Of a stretch of 64,000 nucleotides of DNA, positions 29,163 to 40,224 are shown piece after piece (within the stretch, counting starts at the first letter, position 1; each line of letters begins with the position of its first letter). The translations under genes were made by a program, and so were the position numbers. Below the pieces are notes generated by a model, which was given only the letters and a program-made list of their open reading frames with translations, did not search any database and had not been told where the DNA came from. Source of the DNA: Oryzomicrobium terrae (GTDB taxonomy: Bacteria; Pseudomonadota; Gammaproteobacteria; Burkholderiales; Rhodocyclaceae); the NCBI RefSeq assembly GCF_008274805.1, contig NZ_CP022579.1:2418001-2482000 (forward strand), written 5' to 3'.

Positions 29163-30857
29163 TCAGCCTTGCTGGTTCAGCTTGGCCTTGAGCAGGGCAC
29201 CCAGGTTGGTGGTGCCTGCCGCGCCGGAACCTTCGGAAGCAATCTTCTGCAGCGCTTCGTGTTGTTCGGCGTTATCCTTGGCCTTGATGGAAAGGTTGAT
29301 CTGACGGGACTTGCGATCCACGTTCACGATCATGGCGTCCACCTCTTCGCCCACCTTCAGCACGGAGGACAGATCCTCGATGCGATCGCGGGAGAATTCG
29401 GAAGCACGCAGGTAGCCTTCCACTTCCTCGGACAGGGCAACCACGGCGCCCTTGGCATCCACGCTCTTCACGGTGCCCTTGACCACGGAATTCTTCTCGT
29501 GGGTGGCGATGAAGGAGGTGAACGGATCGCCTTCGAGCTGCTTGACGCCCAGGGAGATACGCTCCTTCTCCACGTCGATGGCCAGCACCATGGCTTCCAC
29601 TTCGTCGCCCTTCTTGAAGGAGCGGATCGCGTCTTCGCCGGTGGTGGTCCAGGACAGGTCGGAGAGGTGCACCAGGCCGTCGATACCGCCAGGCAGACCG
29701 ATGAACACGCCAAAGTCGGTGATCGACTTGATGGCGCCCTTGACCTTGTCGCCCTTCTTGAAATTGATGGCGAAATCATCCCAGGGGTTGGCCATGCACT
29801 GCTTCATACCCAGGGAGATACGGCGGCGGTCTTCGTCGATTTCGAGGATCATCACTTCGACCTCGTCGCCCAGCTGGACGACCTTGGTCGGGTGGATGTT
29901 CTTGTTGGTCCAGTCCATTTCGGAGACGTGCACCAGGCCTTCGATACCGGATTCGATTTCCACGAACGCGCCGTAGTCGGTGATGTTCGTGACCTTGCCG
30001 AACAGACGGGTACCGGACGGGTAGCGACGGGAGATGCCCACCCACGGATCCTCGCCCAGTTGCTTCAGGCCCAGGGAGACACGGTTCTTCTCCTGGTCGA
30101 ACTTGAGCACCTTGGCGGTAACTTCGTCGCCCACGGTGAGAACTTCGGACGGGTGACGGACACGACGCCAGGCCAGATCGGTGATGTGCAGCAGGCCATC
30201 GATGCCGCCCAGATCCACGAACGCGCCGTAGTCGGTGATGTTCTTGACGATGCCCTTGACGACGGTGCCTTCCTTGAGATTCTCAAGGAGCTTCTGGCGC
30301 TCTTCGCCCATGGTCTCTTCGAGCACGGCACGGCGGGACAGCACCACGTTGTTGCGCTTGCGGTCGAGCTTGATGACCTTGAAGTCGAGGGTCTTGCCTT
30401 CGTACGGCGTGGTGTCCTTGACCGGACGCATGTCCACCAGGGAGCCGGGCAGGAAGGCGCGCACGCCGTTGACCATGACGGTCAGGCCGCCCTTGACCTT
30501 GCCAGTGATGGTACCAGCCACCAGGGTGCCGTCATTGAGGGCGGCGTCCAGCTTATTCCATGCGGCGATGCGCTTGGCGCGATCGCGGGAGAGGCGGGTT
30601 TCACCGAAGCCGTCTTCGAGCTGTTCGATGGCAACCTGCACGAAATCGCCAGGGGCAACTTCCAGTTCGCCCTGGTCGTTGAGGAATTCGACGACAGGAA
30701 CATAGCTTTCGGACTTCAGTCCGGCGTTAACGACCACGAAGTTCTGGTCGACGCGCACCACTTCGGCGGTGATGACCTCGCCCTGACGCATTTCCTGACG
30801 GGCAAGGCTCTCTTCGAAGAGCTGGGCAAAGCTTTCCATGGTGAGGGTTTCAGACAT
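29163..30857 (-). CDS. rpsA: 30S ribosomal protein S1
   Basis: 564 residues with six S1 (OB-fold) repeats, seen as successive [41 protein letters not shown] and [16 protein letters not shown] units. S1 binds mRNA leaders and brings them to the 30S subunit. Two ATG codons (30857 and 30839) could start it; the first is preceded by GGAAA and is chosen. The leader has a small stem, GTCAC/GTGAC at 30872-30886. S1 represses its own translation in E. coli. Confidence 0.97.
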   Translation of the reverse strand: MSETLTMESFAQLFEESLARQEMRQGEVITAEVVRVDQNFVVVNAGLKSESYVPVVEFLNDQGELEVAPGDFVQVAIEQLEDGFGETRLSRDRAKRIAAWNKLDAALNDGTLVAGTITGKVKGGLTVMVNGVRAFLPGSLVDMRPVKDTTPYEGKTLDFKVIKLDRKRNNVVLSRRAVLEETMGEERQKLLENLKEGTVVKGIVKNITDYGAFVDLGGIDGLLHITDLAWRRVRHPSEVLTVGDEVTAKVLKFDQEKNRVSLGLKQLGEDPWVGISRRYPSGTRLFGKVTNITDYGAFVEIESGIEGLVHVSEMDWTNKNIHPTKVVQLGDEVEVMILEIDEDRRRISLGMKQCMANPWDDFAINFKKGDKVKGAIKSITDFGVFIGLPGGIDGLVHLSDLSWTTTGEDAIRSFKKGDEVEAMVLAIDVEKERISLGVKQLEGDPFTSFIATHEKNSVVKGTVKSVDAKGAVVALSEEVEGYLRASEFSRDRIEDLSSVLKVGEEVDAMIVNVDRKSRQINLSIKAKDNAEQHEALQKIASEGSGAAGTTNLGALLKAKLNQQG

Positions 30858-30962
30858 GAGGAATTTCCAGTGTCACATACCGTGACGGGGTTAAGTTGAA
30901 CCACTACCGATCCGCTCCCCGGAGCCGGGGAAGACCTGCGGAATCGGCCCCTGGGGCCCATG

Positions 30963-30993
30963 AAGACAAAGCCGACCGGAGAACCGGTCGGCT
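30963..30993 (-). terminator. Weak terminator-like hairpin between aroA-cmk and rpsA
   Basis: A perfect 10-bp stem (30970-30979 and 30984-30993, AGCCGACCGG/CCGGTCGGCT) followed on the minus strand by TTTGTCTT. The T run is interrupted, so read-through into rpsA is possible. Confidence 0.45.
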
Positions 30994-31045
30994 CGACCCA
31001 TCGAGCACCCCGTGGATGCGGAAACCGAGACGGGCGCCCTGAAAA

Positions 31046-33004
31046 TCAGGAATCCGCGCCGCAGGCCTGCTGCCAGGCCAATACCTGCGCCACCGCTTGT
31101 TCGATGGTCAGGTTAGAAGTCTCAAGCAACTGTGCATCCACGTTTTGCTGGAGCGGCGCCACGGCGCGCTGACTATCGCGCTCGTCCCGCGTACGAAGCT
31201 CCTGCAAAATCTTATCAAGGCTAGCAGAGAATCCTTTTTCGATCAACTGCTTATAACGGCGCTCCGCCCGTACCTCGGCGCTGGCAGTAAGAAACACCTT
31301 CACCCGAGCATCCGGAAAGACCACCGAGCCCATGTCCCGGCCATCTGCCACTAACCCGGGAGCAACACGAAAAGCCCGCTGACGGAAGAGCAACGCTTCG
31401 CGTACAGCGGGCAGGGCTGCCACGGCAGACGCCCCTCCAGAGATATCCTCACTGCGAATGGCATCGCCCACGTCCTCCCCTGCCAGACAAACCTCGCCTT
31501 CAGCAAAGCTCACATCCAGACTGGCCGCCAAGGCCGCCACACCTGCTTCGTCGTCCCAGGCCACGCCGGCCTTCTGTGCTGCCAGGGCGGTCAGCCGGTA
31601 CAGGGCACCGGAGTCCAGATAATCCCAGCCCAGGGCAGCGGCCACGCGCGCAGCCACAGTGCCCTTACCGGAGGCGGAAGGGCCATCGATGGCAATCACC
31701 GGCGCTACGACGGCCACTTCGGCGAGACGCTCGAAATAGTCCGGGAAGGTCTTGGCCGTACACCCCGGATCGAGGATGCGCAGCGGCGTGGCAAAGGCCG
31801 CCAGGGAGAAGCACATCGCCATGCGGTGATCGTCGTAGGTCGCGATTGATGCCGGTTGCAGACGCGGCACCGGGGTGACGCGCAGGTAGTCGGCACCCTC
31901 TTCCACCTCGGCGCCAAGCTTGCGTAGCTCGATGGCCATGGCGGCGATGCGGTCGGTTTCCTTGACCCGCCAACTGGCGATGTTGGACAGGGTAGTGGTG
32001 CCGTCGGCAAAGAGAGCCACCACCGCCAGGGTCATGGCGGCATCCGGAATGTGGTTGCAATCCATGTTCACCGCCAGGATGCGCCCCCCCTCGGGGCGGC
32101 TCGCCTCGATCCAGTTGTCGCCCATGTCGATGCGTGCCCCCATCTTGGCCAGCGCCTCGGCAAAGGCCACGTCGCCCTGGACCGAGTCCCGACCAACGCC
32201 CTCGACGCGCACCGGGCCACCGCCGATCAGGCCGGCGGCCAGGAAGTAGGAAGCCGACGAAGCGTCCCCCTCCACATAGATAATCCCCGGGCTGTGGTAG
32301 CGGGCCCCGGCGGCCACGGTGAAGCGCTCCCAGCCTTCGCGCTGCACGGTAACGCCGAAGCGGGCCATGGCGGCCAAGGTGATCTCGATGTAAGGCTTGG
32401 AAATTAGCTCCCCTTCCACCACTACCGTCACTTGCCGGTCGAGCAAGGGCAAGGCCATCAGCAAACCGGTGAGAAACTGGCTCGAAACGTCACCACGCAC
32501 CGACACCGTCGCAACGTCGCTGATCGCCGGTGCGTGGATCGCCAAGGGCGGGAAGCCGGGATTTTCCAGGTAATCGATGCGGGCACCGAGCTGGCGCAGG
32601 CCATCCACCAGGTCGCCGATCGGCCGCTCGTGCATGCGCGGTACGCCTTTCAGCACATACTCGCCACCGGCCAGGGCCAGGGCTGCGGTCAAGGGGCGGA
32701 AAGCGGTGCCGGCGTTGCCTAGGAACAACTCCAGTTGCTTGTTGGGGAAGCCGTTGAACGCCCCCTCGCCACCGATGCCCTTGACCCGATAGGCATGGTG
32801 GCCGAGCCGGGTGACCAGCACGCCCAGGGCCTCCAAGGCTTCGAGCATGCGGGCCGTGTCGTCGGATTCGAGCAGGTCGCGCACCTCGGTCTCGCCGTCG
32901 GCCAGGGCCGCCAGCAGCAAGATCCGATTGGACAGGCTCTTCGAGCCGGGCAGGCGCACGGTACCGGAAGAAGACAACAGGCTGGGCAGATCAAGGAATT
33001 CCAT
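31046..33004 (-). CDS. aroA-cmk: Bifunctional 3-phosphoshikimate 1-carboxyvinyltransferase / cytidylate kinase
   Basis: 652 residues, one uninterrupted frame. Residues 1 to about 430 are EPSP synthase ([59 protein letters not shown]). From about 433 to the end is CMP kinase ([17 protein letters not shown]-loop, [25 protein letters not shown]). The halves act in unrelated pathways: shikimate and pyrimidine nucleotides. Fused forms are known in some betaproteobacteria. The frame stays open upstream to 33379 as a shadow of tyrA; family alignment and AGGA before ATG set the start at 33004. Confidence 0.93.
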   Translation of the reverse strand: MEFLDLPSLLSSSGTVRLPGSKSLSNRILLLAALADGETEVRDLLESDDTARMLEALEALGVLVTRLGHHAYRVKGIGGEGAFNGFPNKQLELFLGNAGTAFRPLTAALALAGGEYVLKGVPRMHERPIGDLVDGLRQLGARIDYLENPGFPPLAIHAPAISDVATVSVRGDVSSQFLTGLLMALPLLDRQVTVVVEGELISKPYIEITLAAMARFGVTVQREGWERFTVAAGARYHSPGIIYVEGDASSASYFLAAGLIGGGPVRVEGVGRDSVQGDVAFAEALAKMGARIDMGDNWIEASRPEGGRILAVNMDCNHIPDAAMTLAVVALFADGTTTLSNIASWRVKETDRIAAMAIELRKLGAEVEEGADYLRVTPVPRLQPASIATYDDHRMAMCFSLAAFATPLRILDPGCTAKTFPDYFERLAEVAVVAPVIAIDGPSASGKGTVAARVAAALGWDYLDSGALYRLTALAAQKAGVAWDDEAGVAALAASLDVSFAEGEVCLAGEDVGDAIRSEDISGGASAVAALPAVREALLFRQRAFRVAPGLVADGRDMGSVVFPDARVKVFLTASAEVRAERRYKQLIEKGFSASLDKILQELRTRDERDSQRAVAPLQQNVDAQLLETSNLTIEQAVAQVLAWQQACGADS

Positions 33005-33056
33005 GGGGTCCTGACGGTAAAAATCGAAAAGAATGGAGGTGATAGCGCCGGTAGGC

Positions 33057-33941
33057 TCAGACCAGCTTGCCCTCGGCCCAGGCGCGGCGCGCCGTGCGAG
33101 CCGAATCGAAGGCGGCCTCCAATGCGGCGCCGTCGCCGCTGGCCAGGGCCTCGCGCAGGGTGGCGAGCTGGGCGGTGTAGCGATCCAGCTCGTCGAGCAA
33201 GGCCGCCCGGTTGGCCAGACAGATGTCGCGCCACATTTCCGGATGGCTGGCAGCGATGCGGGTGAAGTCGCGGAAACCCGAGGCGGCAAAGGTGAAGAAC
33301 ATGTCCCGGTCGTCCCGCACCGCCAGGTCGTGGACCAGGGCGAAGGACAACAGGTGTGGCAAGTGGGAAACCGCAGCAAAGACCCGGTCGTGGTCGGCCG
33401 GAGTCAAGGTATGCAGCACCGCGCCGCAGGCCCGCCAGGCGTCGCACACCCGGGCTACGGCAACTGACGAGTTTTCCGGCAGGGGGGTCACTACCACCTT
33501 GCGATCCCGGTACAGATCGGCCCGCGCCGCTGCCGGGCCACTGTTCTCGGCTCCGGCAATAGGGTGGGCCGGAACGAACTGGCCGACCCGCTCACCGAAG
33601 GCGGCATAGGCGTTGGCCACCACGTCGTGCTTGGTGCTGCCGCCATCGGTAACGATGGTCTGCGGACCGAGATGGGGGGCCAAAGCTTGCATAAGAACAG
33701 CCATGCCGCCCACCGGGGTGGCGAGCAATACCAGGTCAGCATCCGGCGCCTCGGCGGCGACCGACTCGCCAATGCGATCGATCAGCCCCAGGCGCAGCGC
33801 CTCTTCCAACCCCGGCAGGGAACGGCCGAAGCCCACCACTTCATCAACCGCCCCAGCAGCCTTGAGCGCGGCGGCAAAGGAGCCGCCAATCAGGCCAACG
33901 CCGAAGATCAGTACCTTGTTCAAGCGAAAGAAATCAGCCAT
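33057..33941 (-). CDS. tyrA: Prephenate dehydrogenase
   Basis: 294 residues. NAD-binding [18 protein letters not shown] at the N-terminus, then [11 protein letters not shown] and the [10 protein letters not shown] and [11 protein letters not shown] motifs of the family. It oxidises prephenate to 4-hydroxyphenylpyruvate on the way to tyrosine. The start is ATG at 33941, with TAGGA seven bases upstream and 7 bp after the hisC stop; an earlier ATG inside hisC is less likely. It is followed by aroA-cmk after 52 bp. Confidence 0.94.
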   Translation of the reverse strand: MADFFRLNKVLIFGVGLIGGSFAAALKAAGAVDEVVGFGRSLPGLEEALRLGLIDRIGESVAAEAPDADLVLLATPVGGMAVLMQALAPHLGPQTIVTDGGSTKHDVVANAYAAFGERVGQFVPAHPIAGAENSGPAAARADLYRDRKVVVTPLPENSSVAVARVCDAWRACGAVLHTLTPADHDRVFAAVSHLPHLLSFALVHDLAVRDDRDMFFTFAASGFRDFTRIAASHPEMWRDICLANRAALLDELDRYTAQLATLREALASGDGAALEAAFDSARTARRAWAEGKLV

Positions 33942-33948
33942 TGCAGTC

Positions 33949-35043
33949 CTACAGCGCCTTGTCCAGGGCAGCCAGGAAGCGGGCATTCTCCGGCTCGGAG
34001 CCGACCGTCACCCGCAGCCATTCGGGCATGCCGTAGCTGGCGATGGGGCGCACGATCACCCCCTGTTGCAGCAATTTTTGGTTCACCGCTGCCGCATCGC
34101 CCACCTTGAAGGTGACGAAATTGGCATAGGACGGAATGTGCCCCAGGCCGAAATGCTTGAGACCCGCCACCAACTGTTCCAGGCCACTACGGTTCATCGC
34201 GTAGCTCTCGGCGACGAAAGCGTGGTCATCCAGAGCACCCACGGCAGCCGCCAGGGCCAGACTGTTCACATTGAACGGCTGGCGCATCCGGTTGAGCAGG
34301 TCCACCACCACAGCCGATCCCAGGCCATAGCCAACCCGTAGCCCGGCCAGTCCGTAGATCTTCGACAGCGTGCGGGTGATCAACAGATTGGGGAACTCCT
34401 CCAACCAGGCTACGGTTTCACCCCGCAGTTCGGGGGGAAGATACTCGTTATAGGCCTCGTCGAGCACCACCAGCACGTCTGTCGGCAGTTTGGTCAGAAA
34501 GGCATGGAGCTCGGCACGGGGCAGGAAGGTGCCAGTGGGGTTATTGGGGTTGGCAACGAAGACGACGCGGGTATCCGGCGCAATTGCCGCCGCCATGGCG
34601 TCGAGGTCGTGACCATAGTCCTTGGCCGGCACCTCGATGCACGTGCCACCGGCCGCCAGGGTAGCCAGAGGATAGACGGCGAAGGCGTGGCGTGAGAATA
34701 CGGCGGAGCGACCTGGAGCGAGGAACACACGAGCCACCAGTTCGAACAACTCGTTGGAGCCATTGCCCAGGGCAATGCGCTCCTGGGCAATGCCATAACG
34801 TTCGGCGAGCACCGCCTTCAGCGTGAAACCGCTGCCGTCCGGGTAGCGCTCCAGGTCGGCCGTGGCCGCAAGCATCGCCGACCGGGCCTTGGGGCTCATG
34901 CCTAGGGGATTTTCGTTGGAAGCGAGCTTGACGATATGGGCTTCCGGAATGCCCGTTTCCCTCGCCAGCTCGGCAATCGGCTTACCCGGTTGGTAGGGGG
35001 AAATGGCCCGGACGTAGGGCAGCGCCTGGTCGACGAGATCCAT
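33949..35043 (-). CDS. hisC: Histidinol-phosphate aminotransferase (HisC2-like, likely also aromatic)
   Basis: 364 residues of the class II fold type I aminotransferases. The PLP lysine is in TRTLSKIYGLAGLRVGYG, substrate motifs include SNENPLGMSPKA and NPNNPTGTF. Its place between pheA and tyrA suggests that it serves aromatic amino acid transamination as well as, or instead of, histidine synthesis; a second hisC in a his operon elsewhere would support this. Confidence 0.92.
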   Translation of the reverse strand: MDLVDQALPYVRAISPYQPGKPIAELARETGIPEAHIVKLASNENPLGMSPKARSAMLAATADLERYPDGSGFTLKAVLAERYGIAQERIALGNGSNELFELVARVFLAPGRSAVFSRHAFAVYPLATLAAGGTCIEVPAKDYGHDLDAMAAAIAPDTRVVFVANPNNPTGTFLPRAELHAFLTKLPTDVLVVLDEAYNEYLPPELRGETVAWLEEFPNLLITRTLSKIYGLAGLRVGYGLGSAVVVDLLNRMRQPFNVNSLALAAAVGALDDHAFVAESYAMNRSGLEQLVAGLKHFGLGHIPSYANFVTFKVGDAAAVNQKLLQQGVIVRPIASYGMPEWLRVTVGSEPENARFLAALDKAL

Positions 35044-35127
35044 GATGGTCCTTTGGCAAGACGGGGGAAAAGGCGAACCCGGTTCCCTACTCCAGGCAAC
35101 GCTCCTTCCGCGATGGCCGCCGCGGCT

Positions 35128-36219
35128 TCAGTACACCGCGGCGGGGTAGGAGCCGAGCAGCTTCAGGTAGCCGGCCCGCGCCTCCAATTGCCGCAGGGCA
35201 CTGGCCACACCGGGATCGTCGCGATGGCCTTCCACATCCACGTAGAAGACGTACTCCCACAGGGCATGGCGGGCCGGACGGGATTCCAGACGACTCATGG
35301 AAACCCCCGCGTCGGAGAAGGGCGACAGCAGATCGGCAAGAGCCCCGGAACGGTTGGGCGTGGACACGATCAGGGACGTCTTGTCGCGCCCCGACGGACC
35401 GGCATCGTGGCGGCCGAGCACCAGGAAGCGAGTGGTGTTGTTCGGCTCATCCTCGATGTTGGCGGCCAGCTTGGGCAGCTGGTAGCGGTCGGCCGCCGCC
35501 TCGCCGGCAATGGCCGCTGTGCCGGGTTCGGAAGCCGCCAACTGGGCGGCCTGGGCGTTACTGCCGACGGAAATACGTGGCACGCCTGGCAGGTTGCGGT
35601 TGAGCCATTCGTGGCACTGGGCCAGGGACTGGGCGTGGGAAACCACCTTGGTGACGGTGGCCAGATCGGTTTCCTTGCACAGCAGGTGCTGATGAATGCG
35701 CAGAACCACCTCGCCGCAGATCTTCAGGGATGTGCCGAGCAGCATGTCCAGGGTGCGGCCCACGGCGCCTTCGGTGGAATTTTCCACCGGCACCACGGCG
35801 TAATCGGCATGACCGGCTTCGACGTCGCGGAACACATCATCGATCGACGACTGGGGCAACAGCCGGGCGGCGTGGCCAAAATGCTTGACGGCCGCCTGCT
35901 CGGAGAAGGTACCCAGAGGGCCGAGAAAAGCGATGCCGAGCGGTTGTTCCAGGGACAGACAGGCCGACATTACCTCACGGAAAAACCAGGTGACACTCTC
36001 GTTGGAAAGCGGCCCCGGGTTGGTCTCCTGGATGCGGCGCAGCACCTGGGCCTCCCGCTCCGGGCGGTAAATGTGGCCAGCATCGCCGTAGCGGCCCTTG
36101 ATTTCGCCTACCTTCTGGGCGCACTTGGCGCGACGGTTGAGCAGATCGAGCAAGTCGGCGTCGATGGCGTCGATTTCGCTGCGTACCGTGCCGAGTTCCT
36201 TTTGCAGATCGTCGTTCAT
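35128..36219 (-). CDS. pheA: Chorismate mutase / prephenate dehydratase (P-protein)
   Basis: 363 residues. Chorismate mutase domain at residues 1-90 (ELGTVRSEIDAIDADLLDLLNRRAKCAQKVGEIK), prephenate dehydratase at about 95-275 (FLGPLGTFSEQAA, VPVENSTEGAVGRTLDML), and a C-terminal ACT domain with ESRP (ESRPARHALWEYVFYVDVEG) for feedback by phenylalanine. ATG at 36219 has GAGG at a suitable distance and is preferred over TTG at 36234. The next gene upstream is serC. Confidence 0.96.
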   Translation of the reverse strand: MNDDLQKELGTVRSEIDAIDADLLDLLNRRAKCAQKVGEIKGRYGDAGHIYRPEREAQVLRRIQETNPGPLSNESVTWFFREVMSACLSLEQPLGIAFLGPLGTFSEQAAVKHFGHAARLLPQSSIDDVFRDVEAGHADYAVVPVENSTEGAVGRTLDMLLGTSLKICGEVVLRIHQHLLCKETDLATVTKVVSHAQSLAQCHEWLNRNLPGVPRISVGSNAQAAQLAASEPGTAAIAGEAAADRYQLPKLAANIEDEPNNTTRFLVLGRHDAGPSGRDKTSLIVSTPNRSGALADLLSPFSDAGVSMSRLESRPARHALWEYVFYVDVEGHRDDPGVASALRQLEARAGYLKLLGSYPAAVY

Positions 36220-36230
36220 GACCGGGAGCC

Positions 36231-37361
36231 TCAACCGCGGCGCGCCTGGAAGTCGCGCATGTAGTCGATGAGCGCCTTCACCCCTTCCACCGGAGTGGCG
36301 TTGTACAGGGAGGCGCGCATGCCACCCACCGACTTATGGCCCTTCAGGCCGGAAAGGCCGGCCGCCTTGGCACCGGCCAGGAAGTCGGCGTCGAGGGCAG
36401 CGTCGGTGAGCACGAAGGGCACATTCATGCGCGAGCGCGCCGATTTTTCCACCGGGTTGCGGTAGAAGCCGCCGCTGGCGTCGATGAAGTCGTAGAGCAA
36501 TCCTGCCTTCTCGGCATTGCGGGCCTCCATAGCGGCCAGACCGCCCAGGCCCTTGAGCCACTGGAAGACCAGGCCGGCAATGTAGATGGCGAAGGTGGGC
36601 GGCGTATTGAGCATGGAGTCGTTGTCGGCCATCACCTTGTAATCCATCACCGTCGGCAGGGTCGCCGGCGCGTGGCCAAGCAAGTCATCGCGGACGATCA
36701 CCAGGGTGATGCCGGATGGGCCGATGTTCTTTTGTGCACCGGCGTAGATCAGGCCATAACGGCTCACGTCCATGGGCCGCGACAGAATGTGGGACGACAT
36801 GTCGGCCACGACCGGCACTCCGGCCGGCACTGCATCGATCAAGGCATCATCAAACACTTCGACACCATGGATGGTCTCGTTGGTGCACAGGTGGAAGTAG
36901 GCGGCCTTCGGGTCGAAATCGAGTGTTCCCGCTGCCGGCAGACCAACGAAGCCGCCGGCTTCGCTGCTGCCCGCTAGGCGTGCACTGCCGCCAGCCTGGG
37001 AGGCGACTCGCTGAGCTTCTTTATAGGCTTTCTTCGACCAGGAGCCGGTAACCAAGTGATCGGCGGAACGGCCAGCGAGCAGGTTGAGGGGAATCTCGGC
37101 GAACTGCTGGGTAGCGCCGCCCTGCAGGAAGAGCACCTTGTAGTTGGCGGGAATACCCATCAACGCGCGCAGGTCAGCCTCGGTCTGTTCGAGCACCGAC
37201 ATGAACTCCTTGCCGCGGTGGCTCATTTCCATGATGCCCATGCCGGCGCCGTGCCAGTTGAGCAGTTCGTCACGCACCTGCTCCAGCACCGGCTGAGGCA
37301 GGGCGCCGGGACCTGCGCTGAAGTTCCAGACGCGGTCGTAGGACTGTTGCTCGACGGTCAT
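36231..37361 (-). CDS. serC: Phosphoserine aminotransferase
   Basis: 376 residues of the class V aminotransferase family. It starts near [18 protein letters not shown] and has the PLP lysine in [19 protein letters not shown]. It makes phosphoserine for serine synthesis and acts in pyridoxal phosphate synthesis. Its ATG overlaps the gyrA stop (ATGA), so translation is coupled to gyrase subunit A. Confidence 0.97.
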   Translation of the reverse strand: MTVEQQSYDRVWNFSAGPGALPQPVLEQVRDELLNWHGAGMGIMEMSHRGKEFMSVLEQTEADLRALMGIPANYKVLFLQGGATQQFAEIPLNLLAGRSADHLVTGSWSKKAYKEAQRVASQAGGSARLAGSSEAGGFVGLPAAGTLDFDPKAAYFHLCTNETIHGVEVFDDALIDAVPAGVPVVADMSSHILSRPMDVSRYGLIYAGAQKNIGPSGITLVIVRDDLLGHAPATLPTVMDYKVMADNDSMLNTPPTFAIYIAGLVFQWLKGLGGLAAMEARNAEKAGLLYDFIDASGGFYRNPVEKSARSRMNVPFVLTDAALDADFLAGAKAAGLSGLKGHKSVGGMRASLYNATPVEGVKALIDYMRDFQARRG

Positions 37362-39979
37362 TCTTCGCTCACCTCGCCATCAGCGTCAGTGTCGACCTCA
37401 CCCTCCAGGTCGTCGCCTTCGCCCGTGTTCAAACCTTCGGTTTCCACAACCTTTTCCAGGCCGGCCAGTTTTTCGCCCTGATCCAGGGAAATCAGGGTTA
37501 CGCCTTGAGTGGCGCGGCCCAATTCACGGATTTCGGCCACCCGGGTGCGAATCAGCACACCACCGGTGGTGATCAGCATCACCTCGTCAGACTCCACCAC
37601 CAGCTTGGCACCGACCACGATGCCGTTGCGCTCGGACTGCTGGATGGCAATCACGCCCTGGGTGCCGCGACCGGAGTGGCGGAACTCGGACAGGGCGGTA
37701 CGCTTGCCATAGCCGTTTTCGGTGGCGATCAGTACGGTCTGGGTTTCGTTCTCGGCCACCAGCAAGGAGATGACCCGCTGGCCTTCCTGGAGTTTCATGC
37801 CGCGCACGCCGCGGGCGTTGCGGCCCATGGGACGGACATCCTCCTCGTCGAACCACACCGCCTTGCCGCCATCGGACACCAGCATGATGTCGTTCTGGCC
37901 GTTGGTCAGTTCGGCACCGATCAGGTAGTCGCCTTCATCCAGGGCCACGGCGATGATGCCGGCCTTGCGCGGGTTGGAGAAGTCGGACAAGGGGGTCTTC
38001 TTGACGGTGCCCTGGACGGTGCACATGAAGATGTAGCGATCCTCGGCGAACTCCTTCACCGGCAGGATGGCGTTGATCTTCTCGCCCTCTTCCATCGGGA
38101 ACATGTTCACGATCGGCTTGCCACGGCTGGTGCGGCTGCCCTGGGGCACTTCATAGACCTTGAGCCAGTACACCCGGCCCCGGTTGGAGAAGCACAGGAT
38201 GTAGTCGTGGGTGTTGGCGACGAACAGGTGATCGACGAAATCGTCGTCCTTGATCGAGGCCGCCTGCTTGCCTCGACCGCCGCGGCGCTGGGCACGGTAG
38301 TCAGTGAGCGGCTGGGACTTGATGTAGCCGGTATGGGACAGGGTCACGACCATGTCCTGGGGCGTAATCAGATCCTCGATACCCAGGTCCTGGGCGTAGG
38401 TGACGATCTCGGAGCGGCGCTTGTCCTTGGCCCCGTCGCCGAACTGGGCGCGGATGGCGGTCAGTTCCTCGACGATGATGGCGGTGATGCGCGCCGGCTT
38501 GGCCAGGATGTCGAGCAGGTCGGCGATGGTCGCCATCACCTCCCGGTACTCGCCAACGATCTTGTCCTGCTCCAGGCCGGTCAGGCGTTGCAGGCGCAGT
38601 TCCAGGATGGCCTGGGCCTGGGCTTCGGACAGCCGGTAGCCCTGACCGGACAGACCGAATTCGGGCGCCAGTCCTTCAGGCCGGGAGGCATCGGCCACCG
38701 AGCGGGCCAGCATCTCTTCCACCACCGGGCTGCGCCAGGTGCGCTCCAGCAGGGCGCGACGGGCATCCGCCGGTGTCGGCGCCGCCTTGATCAGGGCGAT
38801 GATCTCGTCCACGTTGGACAGGGCCACCGCCAAGCCTTCGAGCACGTGACCCCGTTCCCGGGCCTTGCGCAGTTCGAATACGGTGCGGCGGGTCACCACC
38901 TCGCGCCGGTGGGCGAGGAAGCACTCCAGCATTTGCTTCAGGTTGAGCAGGCGCGGCTGGCCGTCCACCAGGGCGACCATGTTCATGCCGAAGGTGTCCT
39001 GCAACTGAGTCTGCTTGTACAGGTTGTTGAGCACCACCTCGGGCATTTCGCCACGCTTGAGCTCGATCACCACCCGCATGCCGGACTTGTCGGACTCGTC
39101 CTGAATATGGGAGATACCTTCGATCTTCTTGTCGTTGACCAGCTCGGCAATTTTTTCGAGCAGGGTCTTCTTGTTCACCTGATAGGGCAGCTCGTCGACG
39201 ATGATCGCCTGCTTGCCGCCCTTTTCCAGATCCTCAACGTGGGTCTTGGCGCGCATCACCACCCGGCCACGGCCGGTGTGGTAACCCTCGCGCACCCCGT
39301 TGATGCCGTAGATGATGCCGGCGGTGGGGAAATCGGGGGCCGGAATGTACTCGATCAGGTCATCGACCGTCAGCGCGGGGTTTTCCAGCAGCGCCAGGCA
39401 GCCGGCCACCACCTCGGACAGGTTGTGGGGCGGGATGTTGGTGGCCATGCCCACCGCAATGCCGGACGAGCCGTTGATCAGCAGGTTGGGAATCTTGGCC
39501 GGCAGGATCAGGGGTTCCTGCTCGGAACCGTCGTAGTTGGGGCCGAAGTCGACGGTTTCCTTGTCGATGTCGGCGAGTAGTTCGTGGCCGATACGGGCCA
39601 TGCGCACTTCGGTGTAACGCATGGCGGCGGCGTTGTCGCCGTCTACCGAGCCGAAGTTGCCCTGGCCATCGACGAGCATGTAGCGCAGGGAAAAGTCCTG
39701 GGCCATGCGCACGATGGTGTCGTACACCGCCGTGTCGCCGTGAGGGTGGTACTTACCGATCACGTCGCCAACCACGCGGGCAGACTTCTTGTAAGCCTTG
39801 TTCCAGTCGTTGCCCAGCTCGTGCATGGCGAACAGCACACGGCGATGCACGGGCTTGAGGCCATCACGCACATCCGGCAGGGCGCGTCCCACGATCACGC
39901 TCATGGCGTAATCGAGGTAGGAGCGCCGCATCTCGTCTTCGAGACTGACCGGTAGGGTTTCCTTGGCGAATTGTTCCAT
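37358..39979 (-). CDS. gyrA: DNA gyrase subunit A
   Basis: 873 residues. N-terminal breakage-reunion domain with the active Tyr122 ([10 protein letters not shown]) and the quinolone-pocket residues Thr83 and Asp87 ([10 protein letters not shown]), followed by the coiled-coil arm and the C-terminal beta-pinwheel with the GyrA box (QRRGGRGK). The tail is acidic. With GyrB it introduces negative supercoils. Thr83 is the normal residue in several genera and is not by itself a sign of resistance. Confidence 0.98.
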   Translation of the reverse strand: MEQFAKETLPVSLEDEMRRSYLDYAMSVIVGRALPDVRDGLKPVHRRVLFAMHELGNDWNKAYKKSARVVGDVIGKYHPHGDTAVYDTIVRMAQDFSLRYMLVDGQGNFGSVDGDNAAAMRYTEVRMARIGHELLADIDKETVDFGPNYDGSEQEPLILPAKIPNLLINGSSGIAVGMATNIPPHNLSEVVAGCLALLENPALTVDDLIEYIPAPDFPTAGIIYGINGVREGYHTGRGRVVMRAKTHVEDLEKGGKQAIIVDELPYQVNKKTLLEKIAELVNDKKIEGISHIQDESDKSGMRVVIELKRGEMPEVVLNNLYKQTQLQDTFGMNMVALVDGQPRLLNLKQMLECFLAHRREVVTRRTVFELRKARERGHVLEGLAVALSNVDEIIALIKAAPTPADARRALLERTWRSPVVEEMLARSVADASRPEGLAPEFGLSGQGYRLSEAQAQAILELRLQRLTGLEQDKIVGEYREVMATIADLLDILAKPARITAIIVEELTAIRAQFGDGAKDKRRSEIVTYAQDLGIEDLITPQDMVVTLSHTGYIKSQPLTDYRAQRRGGRGKQAASIKDDDFVDHLFVANTHDYILCFSNRGRVYWLKVYEVPQGSRTSRGKPIVNMFPMEEGEKINAILPVKEFAEDRYIFMCTVQGTVKKTPLSDFSNPRKAGIIAVALDEGDYLIGAELTNGQNDIMLVSDGGKAVWFDEEDVRPMGRNARGVRGMKLQEGQRVISLLVAENETQTVLIATENGYGKRTALSEFRHSGRGTQGVIAIQQSERNGIVVGAKLVVESDEVMLITTGGVLIRTRVAEIRELGRATQGVTLISLDQGEKLAGLEKVVETEGLNTGEGDDLEGEVDTDADGEVSEE

Positions 39980-40030
39980 GCGTTCGGTTCCCGCCCTGCA
40001 ATGAGGGCATCCTGAGCAAATAAACTTTGG

Positions 40031-40039
40031 ATTCTAGCA
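40031..40039 (-). promoter_or_regulatory. Extended -10 element upstream of gyrA
   Basis: TGCTAGAAT on the minus strand (TGn plus TAGAAT) lies 52 bp before the gyrA ATG. No good -35 is present. The same nine bases occur upstream of ssrA at 43774-43782. Confidence 0.5.
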
Positions 40040-40107
40040 TGCCGACCACGCCGCGGCCCTTAGCCCCGCCCAGCCCAAGCCCCCGTCCCGGTGGATCTGC
40101 GAGGCGA

Positions 40108-40135
40108 TTGGATACCCTCGGATGAATATGATAAA
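40108..40135 (+). promoter_or_regulatory. Possible promoter for the amidohydrolase gene
   Basis: TTGGAT (40108-40113) and GATAAA (40130-40135) lie 16 bp apart in the only AT-rich patch of the gyrA/amidohydrolase divergent spacer. The match is modest. Confidence 0.35.
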
Positions 40136-40224
40136 TACACGGCACTTCCGAGCCACGGCGGCCATCACCTGCCGCCCCCCAAAGCCGGCACGCCGGCCCC
40201 CTCACCCTCAGCGAGATTGCGCCC

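Noticed and set aside
29169-30899. 576-codon open frame opposite rpsA
   Set aside because: Mirror of the regular S1 repeats; composition (His, Gly, Asp, Leu) is that of an antisense shadow.
33005-33379. N-terminal extension of AroA-Cmk by 125 codons
   Set aside because: The extension lies inside tyrA in another frame and does not resemble any domain; AroA alignment starts at the ATG at 33004.
37505-39580. 691-codon open frame opposite gyrA
   Set aside because: Antisense shadow of a highly conserved gene; no recognisable domain.
37358-39979. Thr83 in GyrA as a quinolone-resistance change
   Set aside because: Thr at this position is the normal residue in several genera; Asp87 is also unchanged.
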